64,000 bases of DNA from Paenibacillus_AP thailandensis (GTDB lineage Bacteria > Bacillota > Bacilli > Paenibacillales > Paenibacillaceae). The notes beneath the pieces were generated by a model. That model saw only the letters and a list, made by a program, of their open reading frames with translations, was not told the DNA's origin and did no database searches. This document shows positions 1-8,785 of the stretch, piece by piece (the first letter of the stretch is position 1; each line of letters starts with the position of its first letter). The translations under genes and the position numbers were made by a program. The stretch is from assembly GCF_042685365.1 (NCBI RefSeq), contig NZ_JBHUMY010000008.1:40054-104053 (forward strand), given 5' to 3'.

Positions 1-28
1 CCCCGGTGCAACCGATTCGCAAAGAAGG

Positions 29-60
29 GGCCGGCCTGCCGTTCAACGGCCGGGCCGGCC
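29..60. other. GC-rich hairpin after the sugar-binding protein gene
   Basis: GGCCGGCC and CCGTT pair with AACGG and GGCCGGCC around a short loop, just downstream of the leftward solute-binding protein gene. On the minus strand it is followed by CCCCTTCTTTGC, a poor U tract. It may be an mRNA-stabilising stem between the binding-protein gene and permease genes outside the window rather than a full terminator. Confidence 0.4.
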
Positions 61-92
61 GATCCGTCCCGCTTCTCGACAACGTCGGCGGC

Positions 93-1433
93 TTACCAGC
101 CTTCGAGCCCGAGCTGCTTCGCTTGCTTCTCGACGTCTTTGTCGTATACGGCGGCGCCTTCCGCCGCTTTTTTGATGCCCGCGCCGACCTCGACCGTAAT
201 TTGCTCCAGGCTCGGCCCTTTGATCGGCGAAAGGAATTCGAGCGCCGGGGCCGTTTTCCCCGAGCCGAAATAAGGCAGCATGTCATTGACGGCCGGAGCG
301 ACGTTGTCCGGAATAACCGCGTCCTTGATCGCGTAAGGGCCCGAAGGCTTGGATACGGTCGCGGCTGCCGCCATGCCTTCCTTGGAGGCGACGAAAGCGA
401 CGAATTTTTTCGCTTCTTCCGGATGCTCCGTGTTCTTGTAAATATAAGCCGCTCCCGGCATCCATACGGTCAAGCCGTTGTCGTCCGCGCTGTCTCCCGG
501 CTGCGGGAAAAAGCCGATATCCTGGGTTTGGTCCGGATAGTTCTGCTCCAGCGGCGGGATCGCAAGCGTCAGCATCGGGTAATGCGCCCCTTCGCCTTCC
601 GCCAGCATTTTCAGGCCGGCGTCGTACGTCGTCGCAAGGAAATCCTTGTTCATGTAGCCTTTATCGAAAAGCTCCTGCAGCTTCTCGAAGCTGCGCAGCG
701 CGGCCGGCGTCGTAGCGTATTTCGCTTTGCCCGCCGTGTAGTCGTCGGCGAAGGACGGGCTTTGCGCCTGAACGTTATAGTAGTCTGCGAGCACGACGAG
801 CTGCGACGTCCAGCTGTCCTTATACGTGCCGATGACGGGAACGATGTTCGCGGCTTTAATTTTTTCGTTGTTGGCCATCAGCTCCTCCCAAGTCTTCGGG
901 ACGGACAACCCCAGCTCTTCGTAAACCTTCTTGTTGTAAAACCAGCCGCCCGCCATCGTCGAGCCGTTAGGCGCTCCGTATATTTTGCCGTTGTAGGTAA
1001 CGGTCGGCTTAAAAGAATCGATGACATTCGCCATAAACGGCTCGTTCGTCAGGTCCATGAGGTTCTGCTCCGGGTTAAGCGCTTGCATAAGCGAGCCGGA
1101 ATTGTACATGAATATATCGGTCATATCGCCCGTCGACAGACGCGTCTTGACCAGATTGTCGCCTTCGCTCCCGCCCGGGCGCGTTTCCACTTCGATCGTA
1201 ATGTTCGGATTGGCTTGTTCGAAGGCTTCGACCATCGCTTTGGCGCTGTTCACCGAGTCCTGCGTGTTGTCGACAAGCATCGTCAGCGTTACGTTGCTGG
1301 CCGAACCCGAATCCGGTTCGCCCGATTCGCCTCCGGCGCTCGTATTGCCGCTGCCGCCGCCGCACGCCGACAGAAGTCCCGCCAGCAGAAGGGTTACGGT
1401 TGCGATGGTTAACGCTTTTTTTGTCTTCTTCAT
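93..1433 (-). CDS. Sugar ABC transporter substrate-binding lipoprotein (family 1)
   Basis: Extracellular solute-binding lipoprotein that would deliver an oligosaccharide to an ABC importer. The N terminus is a lipoprotein signal with lipobox LLSAC at about residues 22-26, followed by a Gly/Ser-rich linker and a bacterial extracellular solute-binding family 1 fold of about 400 residues, the usual size. The ATG at 1433 is chosen because a GGGGGA ribosome site lies about 8 bases upstream; two earlier in-frame ATGs are too close to that site. It sits directly downstream of a YesM/YesN-type kinase and regulator on the same strand, the usual arrangement for a sensed and induced sugar transporter. 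The permease genes are not in the window and probably lie to the left. The substrate cannot be deduced. Confidence 0.9.
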   Translation of the reverse strand: MKKTKKALTIATVTLLLAGLLSACGGGSGNTSAGGESGEPDSGSASNVTLTMLVDNTQDSVNSAKAMVEAFEQANPNITIEVETRPGGSEGDNLVKTRLSTGDMTDIFMYNSGSLMQALNPEQNLMDLTNEPFMANVIDSFKPTVTYNGKIYGAPNGSTMAGGWFYNKKVYEELGLSVPKTWEELMANNEKIKAANIVPVIGTYKDSWTSQLVVLADYYNVQAQSPSFADDYTAGKAKYATTPAALRSFEKLQELFDKGYMNKDFLATTYDAGLKMLAEGEGAHYPMLTLAIPPLEQNYPDQTQDIGFFPQPGDSADDNGLTVWMPGAAYIYKNTEHPEEAKKFVAFVASKEGMAAAATVSKPSGPYAIKDAVIPDNVAPAVNDMLPYFGSGKTAPALEFLSPIKGPSLEQITVEVGAGIKKAAEGAAVYDKDVEKQAKQLGLEGW

Positions 1434-1570
1434 GGACATATCCCCCATATGATCATGTGATGGACTTTAGCGGGCCCGGGTACCCTGTGGCTCTATTGTA
1501 ATCCGAACGAACAAGCGGCAGGCAGTGCCGATTTTTTACGATTCGTGTCCGTATTTTTTAGCAGTCAAGC

Positions 1571-2398
1571 TTAGCGTTCGTCACGCTTCGATTCGCCCGC
1601 GGACATCGCCGCCGAATCCGGTTCCGGACGGCTCGACTCTTTGTATTGGCCGGGCGGGATGCCCGTATATTTTTTGAAAATTTCCGAGAAATGCCTGTAC
1701 GTATGGTAACCGACCTTCTCGCTGACGTCGCCGACCTTCATCCCTTTCAGCAGCAGCGTCTTGGCGCGTTCCATCCGGATCCGGGTCAAATATTTGATGT
1801 ACGACTCTCCCATCGTCTCCTTGAACAACACGCTTAAATAAGCGGCGTTCAGGCCGACGTGGTCGGCCACCTCCTGCAGCGTCAAATCGCGCATGCCGTG
1901 CCGGTCGATATAAGCGCGGGCCTGCTCGACGGGCGATCCTTTCGGCTCCGCCTGCTCGGCTTGCCCGCTCTCCTCCCGTCTGCTCCTCTCCCACTGCTCC
2001 TTGATCAAATACGCTTCCCGCTGCTTCTCGAGCTGCCGAACCACTTTGCCGAGCGCTTTGCCGATGCTTTCGATCGTAATCGGCTTCTCCAGATAATCGG
2101 CGACGCCTAGATGAATCGCCCGTTTGACGTACTCGAACTCGTTAAACCCGCTAAAGACAATAAAGGCGGTGTCCGGCCGTTCTTCCGCGATCTTCTCGAT
2201 CAGCTCCAGCCCGTCCATGCCGGGCATGCGGATGTCCGTCAGCACGAGATCGGGCGCAAGCTCCCGCACAAGATTCAAGGCGGATTTCCCGTCGCCGGCC
2301 GTGCCGGCCAGCTCGATTCCGAAGCCCGCCCAGTCGATCATAACTTTCAGGCCCTCCAGCACGATATATTCGTCGTCGAAAACAACCGCTTTAAGCAT
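1571..2398 (-). CDS. YesN-type response regulator with AraC HTH domain
   Basis: Response regulator of the YesN class: N-terminal receiver domain (acidic DDE near residue 9, phospho-acceptor Asp in LVLTDIRMPGMDG near residue 54, Lys in EKPIT) and a C-terminal AraC-type double helix-turn-helix ending SEIFKKYTGIPPGQYK. The start at 2398 follows AGGAGGAAGGCG; the gene overlaps the kinase stop by 8 bases, so the two are translationally coupled. At about 275 aa it is shorter than the roughly 500-aa YesN proteins common in Paenibacillus because it lacks the long middle region. It probably activates the adjacent binding-protein gene. Confidence 0.92.
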   Translation of the reverse strand: MLKAVVFDDEYIVLEGLKVMIDWAGFGIELAGTAGDGKSALNLVRELAPDLVLTDIRMPGMDGLELIEKIAEERPDTAFIVFSGFNEFEYVKRAIHLGVADYLEKPITIESIGKALGKVVRQLEKQREAYLIKEQWERSRREESGQAEQAEPKGSPVEQARAYIDRHGMRDLTLQEVADHVGLNAAYLSVLFKETMGESYIKYLTRIRMERAKTLLLKGMKVGDVSEKVGYHTYRHFSEIFKKYTGIPPGQYKESSRPEPDSAAMSAGESKRDER

Positions 2399-4163
2399 CG
2401 CCTTCCTCCTCCTGTTCCCGATACGGCTTGAACGAAAGCACAATGCGGGTGCCTTGATCCGGCACGGTATCGATGCGGAAGAAGCTGGACTTCCCGTAAT
2501 ACAGCTCCAGCCGCTCCTTGACGTTGTTCAGTCCGTAGCCTTTCTCGATATCCGCCATCTCGCCGATCCCGACTCCGTCGTCCTCCACGACGAACCGGAT
2601 CCGGTCGCCGTCACGCCTGCCGGTCAAGCGGACCGTCCCTTCGCCTACCTTCGGCTCCAGCCCGTGGTAGATAGCGTTCTCCACCAGCGGCTGAAGCAGC
2701 AGCTTCAGCATTTCCATCCCTTTAATTTGCGGATCGACGTCTTCCTCGTAACGAAACCGGTTTTTGTACCGGATGTTCTGAATCGTCATGTAATGCTCGA
2801 TATGCTTCAGCTCCTTGTAGACGGGAATGGTCTCCTTGCCTTTATTCAGGCTGAGCTTGAAGCTTTCGGACAAGGATACCGCCATCTGGGCGACGTCGCG
2901 GTTGTTCTGGAGCGTAGCCATCCAATAGATCGAATCCAGCGTATTGTACAAAAAATGCGGCTTGATCTGCGCCTGCAGCGCCTTGAGCTCCGCCTCCCGC
3001 TCCTTCAGCACGGAAGATACGAGCTTGTCGTTCAGCTCTTCGTTTTCGGCGGCCATCCGCTTGAACGTCTCGCCGATCGCCCCGACTTCGTCCCGCTCGA
3101 ACGTCGCGTCAAACGCTCGTCGGCCTTTCGTCCACTCGACCATCATTTTTTTGAGCGCGATAAGCGGGCGGGTAATCGTCCCCGATAAAATATACGACAA
3201 AATCATGGCGACCAAAGCGATCAGCGAGGCGATGACGGCCGTCGCCGTGCCGATCCGGTTCGATTCTGTCAGTAGAGCCTTCTTCTCGACCAGGTGGGCA
3301 AACGTCCAGTTCGTCGTTTCGTTCCGGTATAGGCTGACCAAATAATCATGCGATTCCAAAGCGTCGATCGTATCGTCCATCGTCGTTTTGACGAGCCGGC
3401 TTTCTCCGTTCTTCCCGTTGCCATATACGAGATGAACCGGCGTCTCCGACGTATCGATCGCCATAAAGCTGCCAAGGCTGCTGTTGCGGTTAAAGATGTC
3501 CCCGAAAATATTGTCGGATACATTCACGATCAAGAGGCCGATCGGCTCGCCGTTCGGACTGGCGGAATCGCGGTACAGCTTGACGGTCGAGAACGAATTG
3601 TCCTTCCGGTCCAGCACGTCCGTTCCGAAGAAGACAACCCGCCCCTGCGCCGCAACCGCCTCCTTATACCAATCCGATGACCGGATGGCGACCGCCTTGC
3701 CGCTGCCTTCGTAAACCCCGGCGTCGTCGGATCTCCCGAGACAATACGTATGAAATTCGAGATCGAACAGGCAAATCGAATTCACGAATCGGTTGTCCAG
3801 CAAATGATTGTTGATGACGCGCTGAATCCGGTTCGCCGTGCGTTCGCTGATGGCCGTCTGCGTCTCCTCGTCGTCCGGTTTCTTTTTCTTTAGCTCGTCC
3901 CGAATTTCGTCATTCATGACGATGAACCGGTTCAGGTTCGTCAAATTGCGGAACAGCAAATCGGCCACTTCGCTCGACGTTTTCAGATGATCGACGTTCG
4001 TTTGGGCATTGGTTCGCATCAGCGTGCTTTTGGCCGTCTCAAACGAGAAATAGCCGAGGATGCAAAGGGGCGGCAGCGAGATGACGATCATTGCGGCCAA
4101 AAACCGGCTTCTCAGCTTCCGAAACCGGATGCGGGGAATTTGTATGCGTTTCCAAAAATTCAT
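2391..4163 (-). CDS. YesM-type sensor histidine kinase
   Basis: Membrane sensor kinase of the LytS/YesM class. One N-terminal TM (about 22-42), a large extracellular sensor domain, a second TM near residues 298-320, HAMP, then the His_kinase domain with the phospho-acceptor His in QIKPHFLYNTLDSIYW and a HATPase domain (VENAIYHGLEPK, DDGVGIG, GYGLNNVKERL). Start ATG follows GGGAGG. Overlaps the downstream response regulator gene by 8 bases. It most likely senses a sugar or the loaded binding protein encoded two genes downstream. Confidence 0.93.
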   Translation of the reverse strand: MNFWKRIQIPRIRFRKLRSRFLAAMIVISLPPLCILGYFSFETAKSTLMRTNAQTNVDHLKTSSEVADLLFRNLTNLNRFIVMNDEIRDELKKKKPDDEETQTAISERTANRIQRVINNHLLDNRFVNSICLFDLEFHTYCLGRSDDAGVYEGSGKAVAIRSSDWYKEAVAAQGRVVFFGTDVLDRKDNSFSTVKLYRDSASPNGEPIGLLIVNVSDNIFGDIFNRNSSLGSFMAIDTSETPVHLVYGNGKNGESRLVKTTMDDTIDALESHDYLVSLYRNETTNWTFAHLVEKKALLTESNRIGTATAVIASLIALVAMILSYILSGTITRPLIALKKMMVEWTKGRRAFDATFERDEVGAIGETFKRMAAENEELNDKLVSSVLKEREAELKALQAQIKPHFLYNTLDSIYWMATLQNNRDVAQMAVSLSESFKLSLNKGKETIPVYKELKHIEHYMTIQNIRYKNRFRYEEDVDPQIKGMEMLKLLLQPLVENAIYHGLEPKVGEGTVRLTGRRDGDRIRFVVEDDGVGIGEMADIEKGYGLNNVKERLELYYGKSSFFRIDTVPDQGTRIVLSFKPYREQEEEGDA

Positions 4164-4290
4164 CTGGTTATCCTCCCGTTTAGTCGAAGCCGTGATTACT
4201 TCTATTCTAATATCGGCCGCGCGCGCTGCGTTGTCGGACTTTTTTTGGCGAGATGTCCGTTTTTTTTGGATTCTCTCTATTGTATCAGAC

Positions 4291-4331
4291 GAAAAAAAGA
4301 AGATCCCTATAAGTTAAATAGGAATCTTCTT
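4291..4331 (-). terminator. Intrinsic terminator of the aldo/keto reductase gene
   Basis: AAGAAGAT and ATCTTCTT arms with an inner CCTAT/ATAGG stem and AT-rich loop, followed on the minus strand by a run of seven T. Confidence 0.85.
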
Positions 4332-4381
4332 GGACTTATTTACCAATATTACGGCCGCCAGTCGGCTTTCCTCATTCCGGC

Positions 4382-5359
4382 CTAGATGCCGACAACCGGA
4401 TGCGGCACATAAGGCTCTTCTAGGGCTGCAATTTCTTCCGCATCCAGCTTCACCGACAAGGCCGCGACGGCATCGTCCAGATGATGCGGCTTGGTTGCGC
4501 CGACGATGGGCGCCGTTACAGGCTCCTTCTGAAGCACCCAAGCAAGCGCGACTTGCGCCCGGGGAACGCCGCGCTTCGCGGCAATTTCGGCCACACGTTC
4601 CACAACCGCGCGGTCGGCTTCGGCCATTTTCGAATAAAGCGCATTTGCGACCTGGTCTCTTTCCGAACGGGCCGTCTGTTCATCCCAATCCCGGGTCAAT
4701 CGGCCTCTTGCGAGCGGGCTCCACGGAATAACGCCAATTCCCTCTTCGCGGCAAAGCGGCAGCATCTCCCGCTCCTCTTCCCGATAGAGCAAGTTGAGGT
4801 GGTTCTGCATGGAAACGAACTTGGTCCACCCGTTGCGCTCGGCGACATGCTGAGCCTTCAAGAACTGCCAGGCATACATCGAGGAGGCTCCGATATACCT
4901 TGCCTTTCCCGCCTTGACGACGTCATGAAGAGCCTCCATCGTCTCTTCGATCGGCGTCGTTTGATCCCAGCGGTGAATTTGGTACAGATCGACGTAATCC
5001 GTTCCGAGACGCCTTAGGCTGTTATCGATTTCGCTCATGATCGACTTACGGGAAAGCCCCGCTCCATTCGGACCCGGGCGCATGCGGAAAAATACCTTTG
5101 TCGCAATGACGACCTCATCGCGGCTGGCGAAATCCTTTAATGCGCGTCCGACGATTTCCTCGCTTGTCCCGCCGGAATACATATTTGCGGTATCGAAGAA
5201 GTTAATGCCCAGCTCCAGAGCTCTTTTTATAAACGGCCGGCTTTCTTCTTCATTCAACGACCATGAGGTGTGTCCGCGGTCGGCTACCCCATAGCTCATG
5301 CAGCCAAGACATATTCGGGAAACTTCCAAACCGCTCCGTCCAAGTTTGACATAGTCCAT
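4382..5359 (-). CDS. Aldo/keto reductase
   Basis: NAD(P)H-dependent aldo/keto reductase, about 325 aa, TIM-barrel fold. The catalytic tetrad is visible: Asp56 and Tyr61 in FFDTANMYSGG, Lys88 in IATKV, His129 in YQIHRWD. The ATG at 5359 is preceded by AAGGAG about 11 bases upstream and starts the canonical MDYVKLGRSGLEVSRICLG; in-frame sequence further upstream is promoter DNA. Monocistronic, with its own terminator. The promoter has a MerR-family architecture, so it is probably induced by electrophile or aldehyde stress. The actual substrate is unknown. Confidence 0.92.
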   Translation of the reverse strand: MDYVKLGRSGLEVSRICLGCMSYGVADRGHTSWSLNEEESRPFIKRALELGINFFDTANMYSGGTSEEIVGRALKDFASRDEVVIATKVFFRMRPGPNGAGLSRKSIMSEIDNSLRRLGTDYVDLYQIHRWDQTTPIEETMEALHDVVKAGKARYIGASSMYAWQFLKAQHVAERNGWTKFVSMQNHLNLLYREEEREMLPLCREEGIGVIPWSPLARGRLTRDWDEQTARSERDQVANALYSKMAEADRAVVERVAEIAAKRGVPRAQVALAWVLQKEPVTAPIVGATKPHHLDDAVAALSVKLDAEEIAALEEPYVPHPVVGI

Positions 5360-5402
5360 TCGTCGACACGCTCCTTCGATTCCAATATTTGCCTTCCTCC
5401 AA

Positions 5403-5433
5403 ATTATACAGTTTAGAGTTAACTCTAAGTCAA
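5403..5433 (-). promoter_or_regulatory. MerR-type promoter with 16-bp palindromic operator
   Basis: On the minus strand TTGACT and TATAAT are separated by 19 bases, the over-long spacer typical of MerR-regulated promoters. The spacer holds the perfect palindrome TTAGAGTTAACTCTAA (5413-5428). It lies about 44 bases upstream of the aldo/keto reductase start. No MerR-family gene is in the window. Confidence 0.8.
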
Positions 5434-5488
5434 TACCGAATTCCGGAGCTGTATCGCCGCCGTTACGTTTGTTTTGTCGCAACAAATG

Positions 5489-5514
5489 AAGAGGCACGCC
5501 GGTGCAGGCGCGCC
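5489..5514 (-). terminator. Probable terminator after the alcohol dehydrogenase gene
   Basis: GGCGCGCC and GGCGTGCC form an 8-bp stem (one G-U) around TGCACC on the minus strand, followed by TCTTCATTTGTTG. The U tract is interrupted, so efficiency is uncertain. Confidence 0.5.
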
Positions 5515-5539
5515 CCTCCTGTTTCGTCAGGATGAATCG

Positions 5540-6589
5540 TTATTCTTCCTCCATCGTGCTGATATCGATTACGAATCGGTACCGGACATCCGACGCTAAT
5601 ACGCGGTCCCACGCTTCATCAATCTGATTGGCGGAAATGACCTCGATCTCAGGCGTAATGTTATGTTCCGCGCAAAAGTCCAGCATCTCCTGCGTTTCGC
5701 GAATTCCGCCGATCATCGATCCTGCAAACGACCGGCGATGAGGGATCAGCGAGAATACTTGAACCGGCAGCGGTTCCGCCGGCGCACCGACGTTGACCAA
5801 CGTACCGTCCAACGCCAGCAACGAAAGGTAGGCATTAATGTCGATTTCCGCGCTCACCGTATTCACGATGAGGTCGAACGAACCGGCGAGTTTCTTAAAC
5901 GTCTCCGGATCGCTCGTGGCATAATAATGGTCCGCACCAAGCCGCAAACCGTCTTCTTTCTTCTTCAATGTTTGCGATAAAACCGTAACCTCCGCCCCCA
6001 TGGCGTGAGCGAGCTTCACAGCCATATGTCCAAGTCCGCCCAGTCCAACGACAGCTACCTTCTTGCCGGGGGCGGCTCCCCAATGGCGCAGCGGCGAATA
6101 CGTTGTGATGCCGGCGCACAAGAGCGGGGCGGCCACGTCAAGCTCCAAACTATCGGGAATTTTAACCACGAAATCTTCGGTTACGACGATGTGGGTGGAA
6201 TAGCCGCCCTGCGTATATTGCCCATACCGGTCGATGGCTCCATAAGTGCCCGTATTGCCGTTTAGGCAATACTGCTCCTCCCCTTTATGGCAGTTCACGC
6301 ACTCCCCGCAGGAGTCAACCATGCAGCCAACCCCTACCCGGTCGCCGACGGCATATTTGGTAACTTCCGAACCAACCTGGGTGACGATTCCGGCGATCTC
6401 GTGCCCCGGCACGAGTGGATATTGAACCGGTCCCCAATCGCCGCGAGCGGTATGAATGTCAGAGTGGCAAATACCTGCGTATTTAATCTCAATGAGGACA
6501 TCATGCGGCTTAAGATCCCTGCGCTCGATCGTGGTCAGTTTGAACGGACCTTCCGGATTGAATACAGCACGTGCATTAGCAGTAATCAT
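5540..6589 (-). CDS. Zinc-dependent NAD(P) alcohol dehydrogenase
   Basis: Medium-chain zinc alcohol dehydrogenase of the YahK/cinnamyl-alcohol type that interconverts aldehydes and alcohols. Catalytic zinc ligands Cys41 (GICHSD) and His63 (PGHE); structural zinc Cys94, 97, 100 and 108 (CGECVNCHKGEEQYC); Rossmann motif VVGLGGLGHMAVK near residue 180. Two starts fit: ATG 6589 (10 bases after AGGAGG) or ATG 6595 (4 bases after it); the former has better spacing. Divergent from a TetR regulator gene with a shared operator, which suggests it is the repressed target. Confidence 0.92.
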   Translation of the reverse strand: MITANARAVFNPEGPFKLTTIERRDLKPHDVLIEIKYAGICHSDIHTARGDWGPVQYPLVPGHEIAGIVTQVGSEVTKYAVGDRVGVGCMVDSCGECVNCHKGEEQYCLNGNTGTYGAIDRYGQYTQGGYSTHIVVTEDFVVKIPDSLELDVAAPLLCAGITTYSPLRHWGAAPGKKVAVVGLGGLGHMAVKLAHAMGAEVTVLSQTLKKKEDGLRLGADHYYATSDPETFKKLAGSFDLIVNTVSAEIDINAYLSLLALDGTLVNVGAPAEPLPVQVFSLIPHRRSFAGSMIGGIRETQEMLDFCAEHNITPEIEVISANQIDEAWDRVLASDVRYRFVIDISTMEEE

Positions 6590-6677
6590 ATACATACATC
6601 CTCCTGTTATCCATGAATTATTGATTTTGTCGCTGCCCGCCATTCAGCGAACCGGTAGTTCCTACACAACAGGAAAC

Positions 6678-6703
6678 GAATAAACAAAGTACATTGTTTA
6701 TTC
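6678..6703. promoter_or_regulatory. 26-bp TetR-type operator between adh and tetR
   Basis: Inverted repeat with arms GAATAAACAA and TTGTTTATTC; the whole 26 bases are dyad-symmetric except one pair. It fills the spacer of a weak candidate leftward promoter for the dehydrogenase (TTGAAT, 17 bases, TATTCG on the minus strand) and overlaps the -35 of the rightward tetR promoter. This is the layout of a TetR repressor controlling both genes. Confidence 0.8.
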
Positions 6704-6722
6704 AACCCTTGTTTATTATTAT
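6694..6722 (+). promoter_or_regulatory. tetR promoter
   Basis: TTGTTT, 17-base spacer, TATTAT. The -35 lies in the right arm of the TetR-type operator, which implies autorepression. Confidence 0.65.
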
Positions 6723-6830
6723 AAAAGGAAGTAGCGCGCAATCAATGGTTAAAACAACGCAAAACGTTGATTTATCAACAAAGCAACCAAAAAACGTTCA
6801 TTATCTTAGAAAGCCAGGTGAGTATATTCG

Positions 6831-7388
6831 ATGCCCAAAGTCGACCGGAGAGTTCTTAAAACACAAGAATCCTTAAAAAAAGCTGTTATAGAACTGATGT
6901 CTGAAAAAAACTTCGATGAAATTACCATTCAAGATATTGCGGACCGGGCAAACGTAAACCGCGGAACCATTTATCTTCATTATCAGGACAAATATGATTT
7001 ATTGGATAAACTCATAGAAACCTACTTCAATGAAATCGGCGAAATGGATAAGTGGGCGTGCGAGTTGAATTGGACCGATGCCCTTGTGCCGTATTTTGAA
7101 TATTTTGAGAAAAATTATTTGTTTTTTTCGACCATGTTAGCAAGCAAAGAGTCCAAGGGTGCCCCATCAGCTTTCAGATCCCGGCTTCTTGCTGCTTTTA
7201 TGGAAGGGTTCAAAGGCGAGATTGACAGGGAAAGCGGCAGGAATACCGGTTTAAGCGAAGATGTTATGCTGCAATATGCCGGGACGGCATATGTAGGGGT
7301 AATTGAGTGGTGGATCAGGAATGGGATGCCGTACCCGCCGCAAGTGATGGCCAAGCAAGTCGGCACTTTGTTAGAGAGAAGTTTATAG
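6831..7388 (+). CDS. TetR/AcrR family transcriptional regulator
   Basis: Repressor of 185 aa with the N-terminal TetR helix-turn-helix (TIQDIADRANVNRGTIYLHYQDKYDLLDKL, about residues 28-60) and a C-terminal ligand domain ending in a typical YPPQVMAKQ stretch. The start follows AGGTGAG. Divergent from the zinc alcohol dehydrogenase and separated from it by a strong palindromic operator, so it probably represses that gene and itself. The ligand is unknown. The AT-richer coding sequence compared with neighbours is mild. Confidence 0.93.
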   Translation: MPKVDRRVLKTQESLKKAVIELMSEKNFDEITIQDIADRANVNRGTIYLHYQDKYDLLDKLIETYFNEIGEMDKWACELNWTDALVPYFEYFEKNYLFFSTMLASKESKGAPSAFRSRLLAAFMEGFKGEIDRESGRNTGLSEDVMLQYAGTAYVGVIEWWIRNGMPYPPQVMAKQVGTLLERSL

Positions 7389-7404
7389 TTCCATGTGATA
7401 ACAA

Positions 7405-7437
7405 GAGCGTCCCGGGTACTTCCGGGACGCTTCTTTT
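7405..7437 (+). terminator. Terminator after tetR
   Basis: GCGTCCCGG / CCGGGACGC stem with a 6-base loop followed by TTCTTTT on the plus strand. It lies between convergent genes and may also slow leftward transcription, though the leftward U tract is poor. Confidence 0.85.
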
Positions 7438-7462
7438 CATCGGCAATCAACGCGAGTCTTTA

Positions 7463-8785
7463 TTACGCTTTAAACGCCTTCATCGCTTTGCGGAGCTCTT
7501 TAAAGCTTGGGCGCTTGCCGTACATGAGGACGCCCGTGCGGTAAATTTTCGCCGACAGCCACCCGGCCGCCAGAATGGAGGCAATCAGGATGGCCAGCGA
7601 CAATAGCACCTGCCATACGGGCGGATTCGTCAGACCGATGCGCAGCATCATGACAAACGGCGAGGAGAACGGCACATAGGAAGCGACGTTGACGAGCGTA
7701 CTGTCAGGTGTTCCAACACTGAACGACGCAATATAGAAGCTGGCCAACGTTACCAACGTAATCGGCATCACCGCCTGGCCGAGATCCTCGGTGCGGCTCA
7801 CCGTCGAGCCGATTGCGGCATAAAGCGTCGCGTAAAGAAAATAGCCGCAAAGATAATACAATAACGCATAGACAATAATTGAAGGATCGATCGCGCTCAA
7901 ATCGATATTCAAGCTTTGGAAAGCCGACCGGTTATGCGACATGGACAGGTTGGCGAGAATAACAAGACCGTACAGTACGATTTGGGCTAGACCGACGATG
8001 CACATGCCCACAATTTTGCCGAACATTTGTTTGAGCGGAGATACGCTCGTAATCAGCAGCTCCATGACGCGGGAGCTTTTCTCCGCCGTTATTTCCGAGG
8101 CAATCATCTGGCCGGTAATCATAATGCCCATGAACAACATGAGCGAGATCACCGTCGTTAATCCGATAGCCATCCCTTGCTGCTCCGGCGTTCTTTCGGA
8201 GCCTTGCCCGGCGCCTTCGCCGATCGGCACTTGCACCGTCTCCACCTTCACCGGCTCGAACAGCAGCTTCTTCTGTTCCTCCGAAATGCCGGCATCCTGC
8301 AGCACGCGGTTTACGTTAATCACTTGCAGCGCGCCGGACAACGAAGACGAAGCCGAGTCGCTCATCAGGTTCTCCAGATTGTAATAGACGGCCGGCAGCC
8401 CGTTCGCTTGAACCGGGCCAAACGTCAAATAACCGTCGATTTCGTTCGCCGCGACCGCTTTCTTCAGCTGAGCTTCGTTGTTGTCCGCGCCGCCTGCGTC
8501 GGGATAAGCGACCAGCTTGATGTCGGCCTGCTCCTGCGAAGCGTAATAGCTTTCCAGCTCCTCCGCAAGCTTGGTTCCCGCGATGCCGTCCGCCTGCCCG
8601 GACTTCGCATAGCCGATAGAAGTTACTTTCACTTGGCCTTGGTCTTTATTGAATAACGAAATAATATAAGGCAAGTTCGTTCCGATACTGATAATAATGA
8701 CCATTACAAGCGTCGTGATCAGAAACGCTTTGCCGCGCAGTTTGTTTTTGACCGTAAATCCGACGACCGTCCAGAAGCTATTCAT
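7463..8785 (-). CDS. ABC-2 type exporter permease (NatB/YhaP-like)
   Basis: Membrane subunit of an ABC-2 exporter: one N-terminal TM (about residues 21-43 of the protein), a large extracytoplasmic domain to about residue 200, then a cluster of five or six TM helices (from TTVISLMLFMGIMITGQM onward). The conserved EKSSRVMELLITSVSPLKQMFGKI motif of NatB-like permeases is present. The ATG at 8785 has GGTAGGTG six bases upstream; an in-frame GTG at 8794 is less likely. It overlaps the upstream ATPase gene by 8 bases. Last gene of the GntR-controlled operon. Substrate unknown; NatAB relatives export sodium or antimicrobials. Confidence 0.9.
   Translation of the reverse strand: MNSFWTVVGFTVKNKLRGKAFLITTLVMVIIISIGTNLPYIISLFNKDQGQVKVTSIGYAKSGQADGIAGTKLAEELESYYASQEQADIKLVAYPDAGGADNNEAQLKKAVAANEIDGYLTFGPVQANGLPAVYYNLENLMSDSASSSLSGALQVINVNRVLQDAGISEEQKKLLFEPVKVETVQVPIGEGAGQGSERTPEQQGMAIGLTTVISLMLFMGIMITGQMIASEITAEKSSRVMELLITSVSPLKQMFGKIVGMCIVGLAQIVLYGLVILANLSMSHNRSAFQSLNIDLSAIDPSIIVYALLYYLCGYFLYATLYAAIGSTVSRTEDLGQAVMPITLVTLASFYIASFSVGTPDSTLVNVASYVPFSSPFVMMLRIGLTNPPVWQVLLSLAILIASILAAGWLSAKIYRTGVLMYGKRPSFKELRKAMKAFKA

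Noticed and set aside
1510..1545. CGGCA/TGCCG hairpin before six T, as a terminator
   Set aside because: It points along the plus strand, where there is no gene; the 5-bp stem is weak.
4232..4270. CGGAC/GTCCG hairpin followed by eight T on the plus strand
   Set aside because: No plus-strand gene precedes it and it lies in the kinase promoter region; likely chance in a T-rich stretch.
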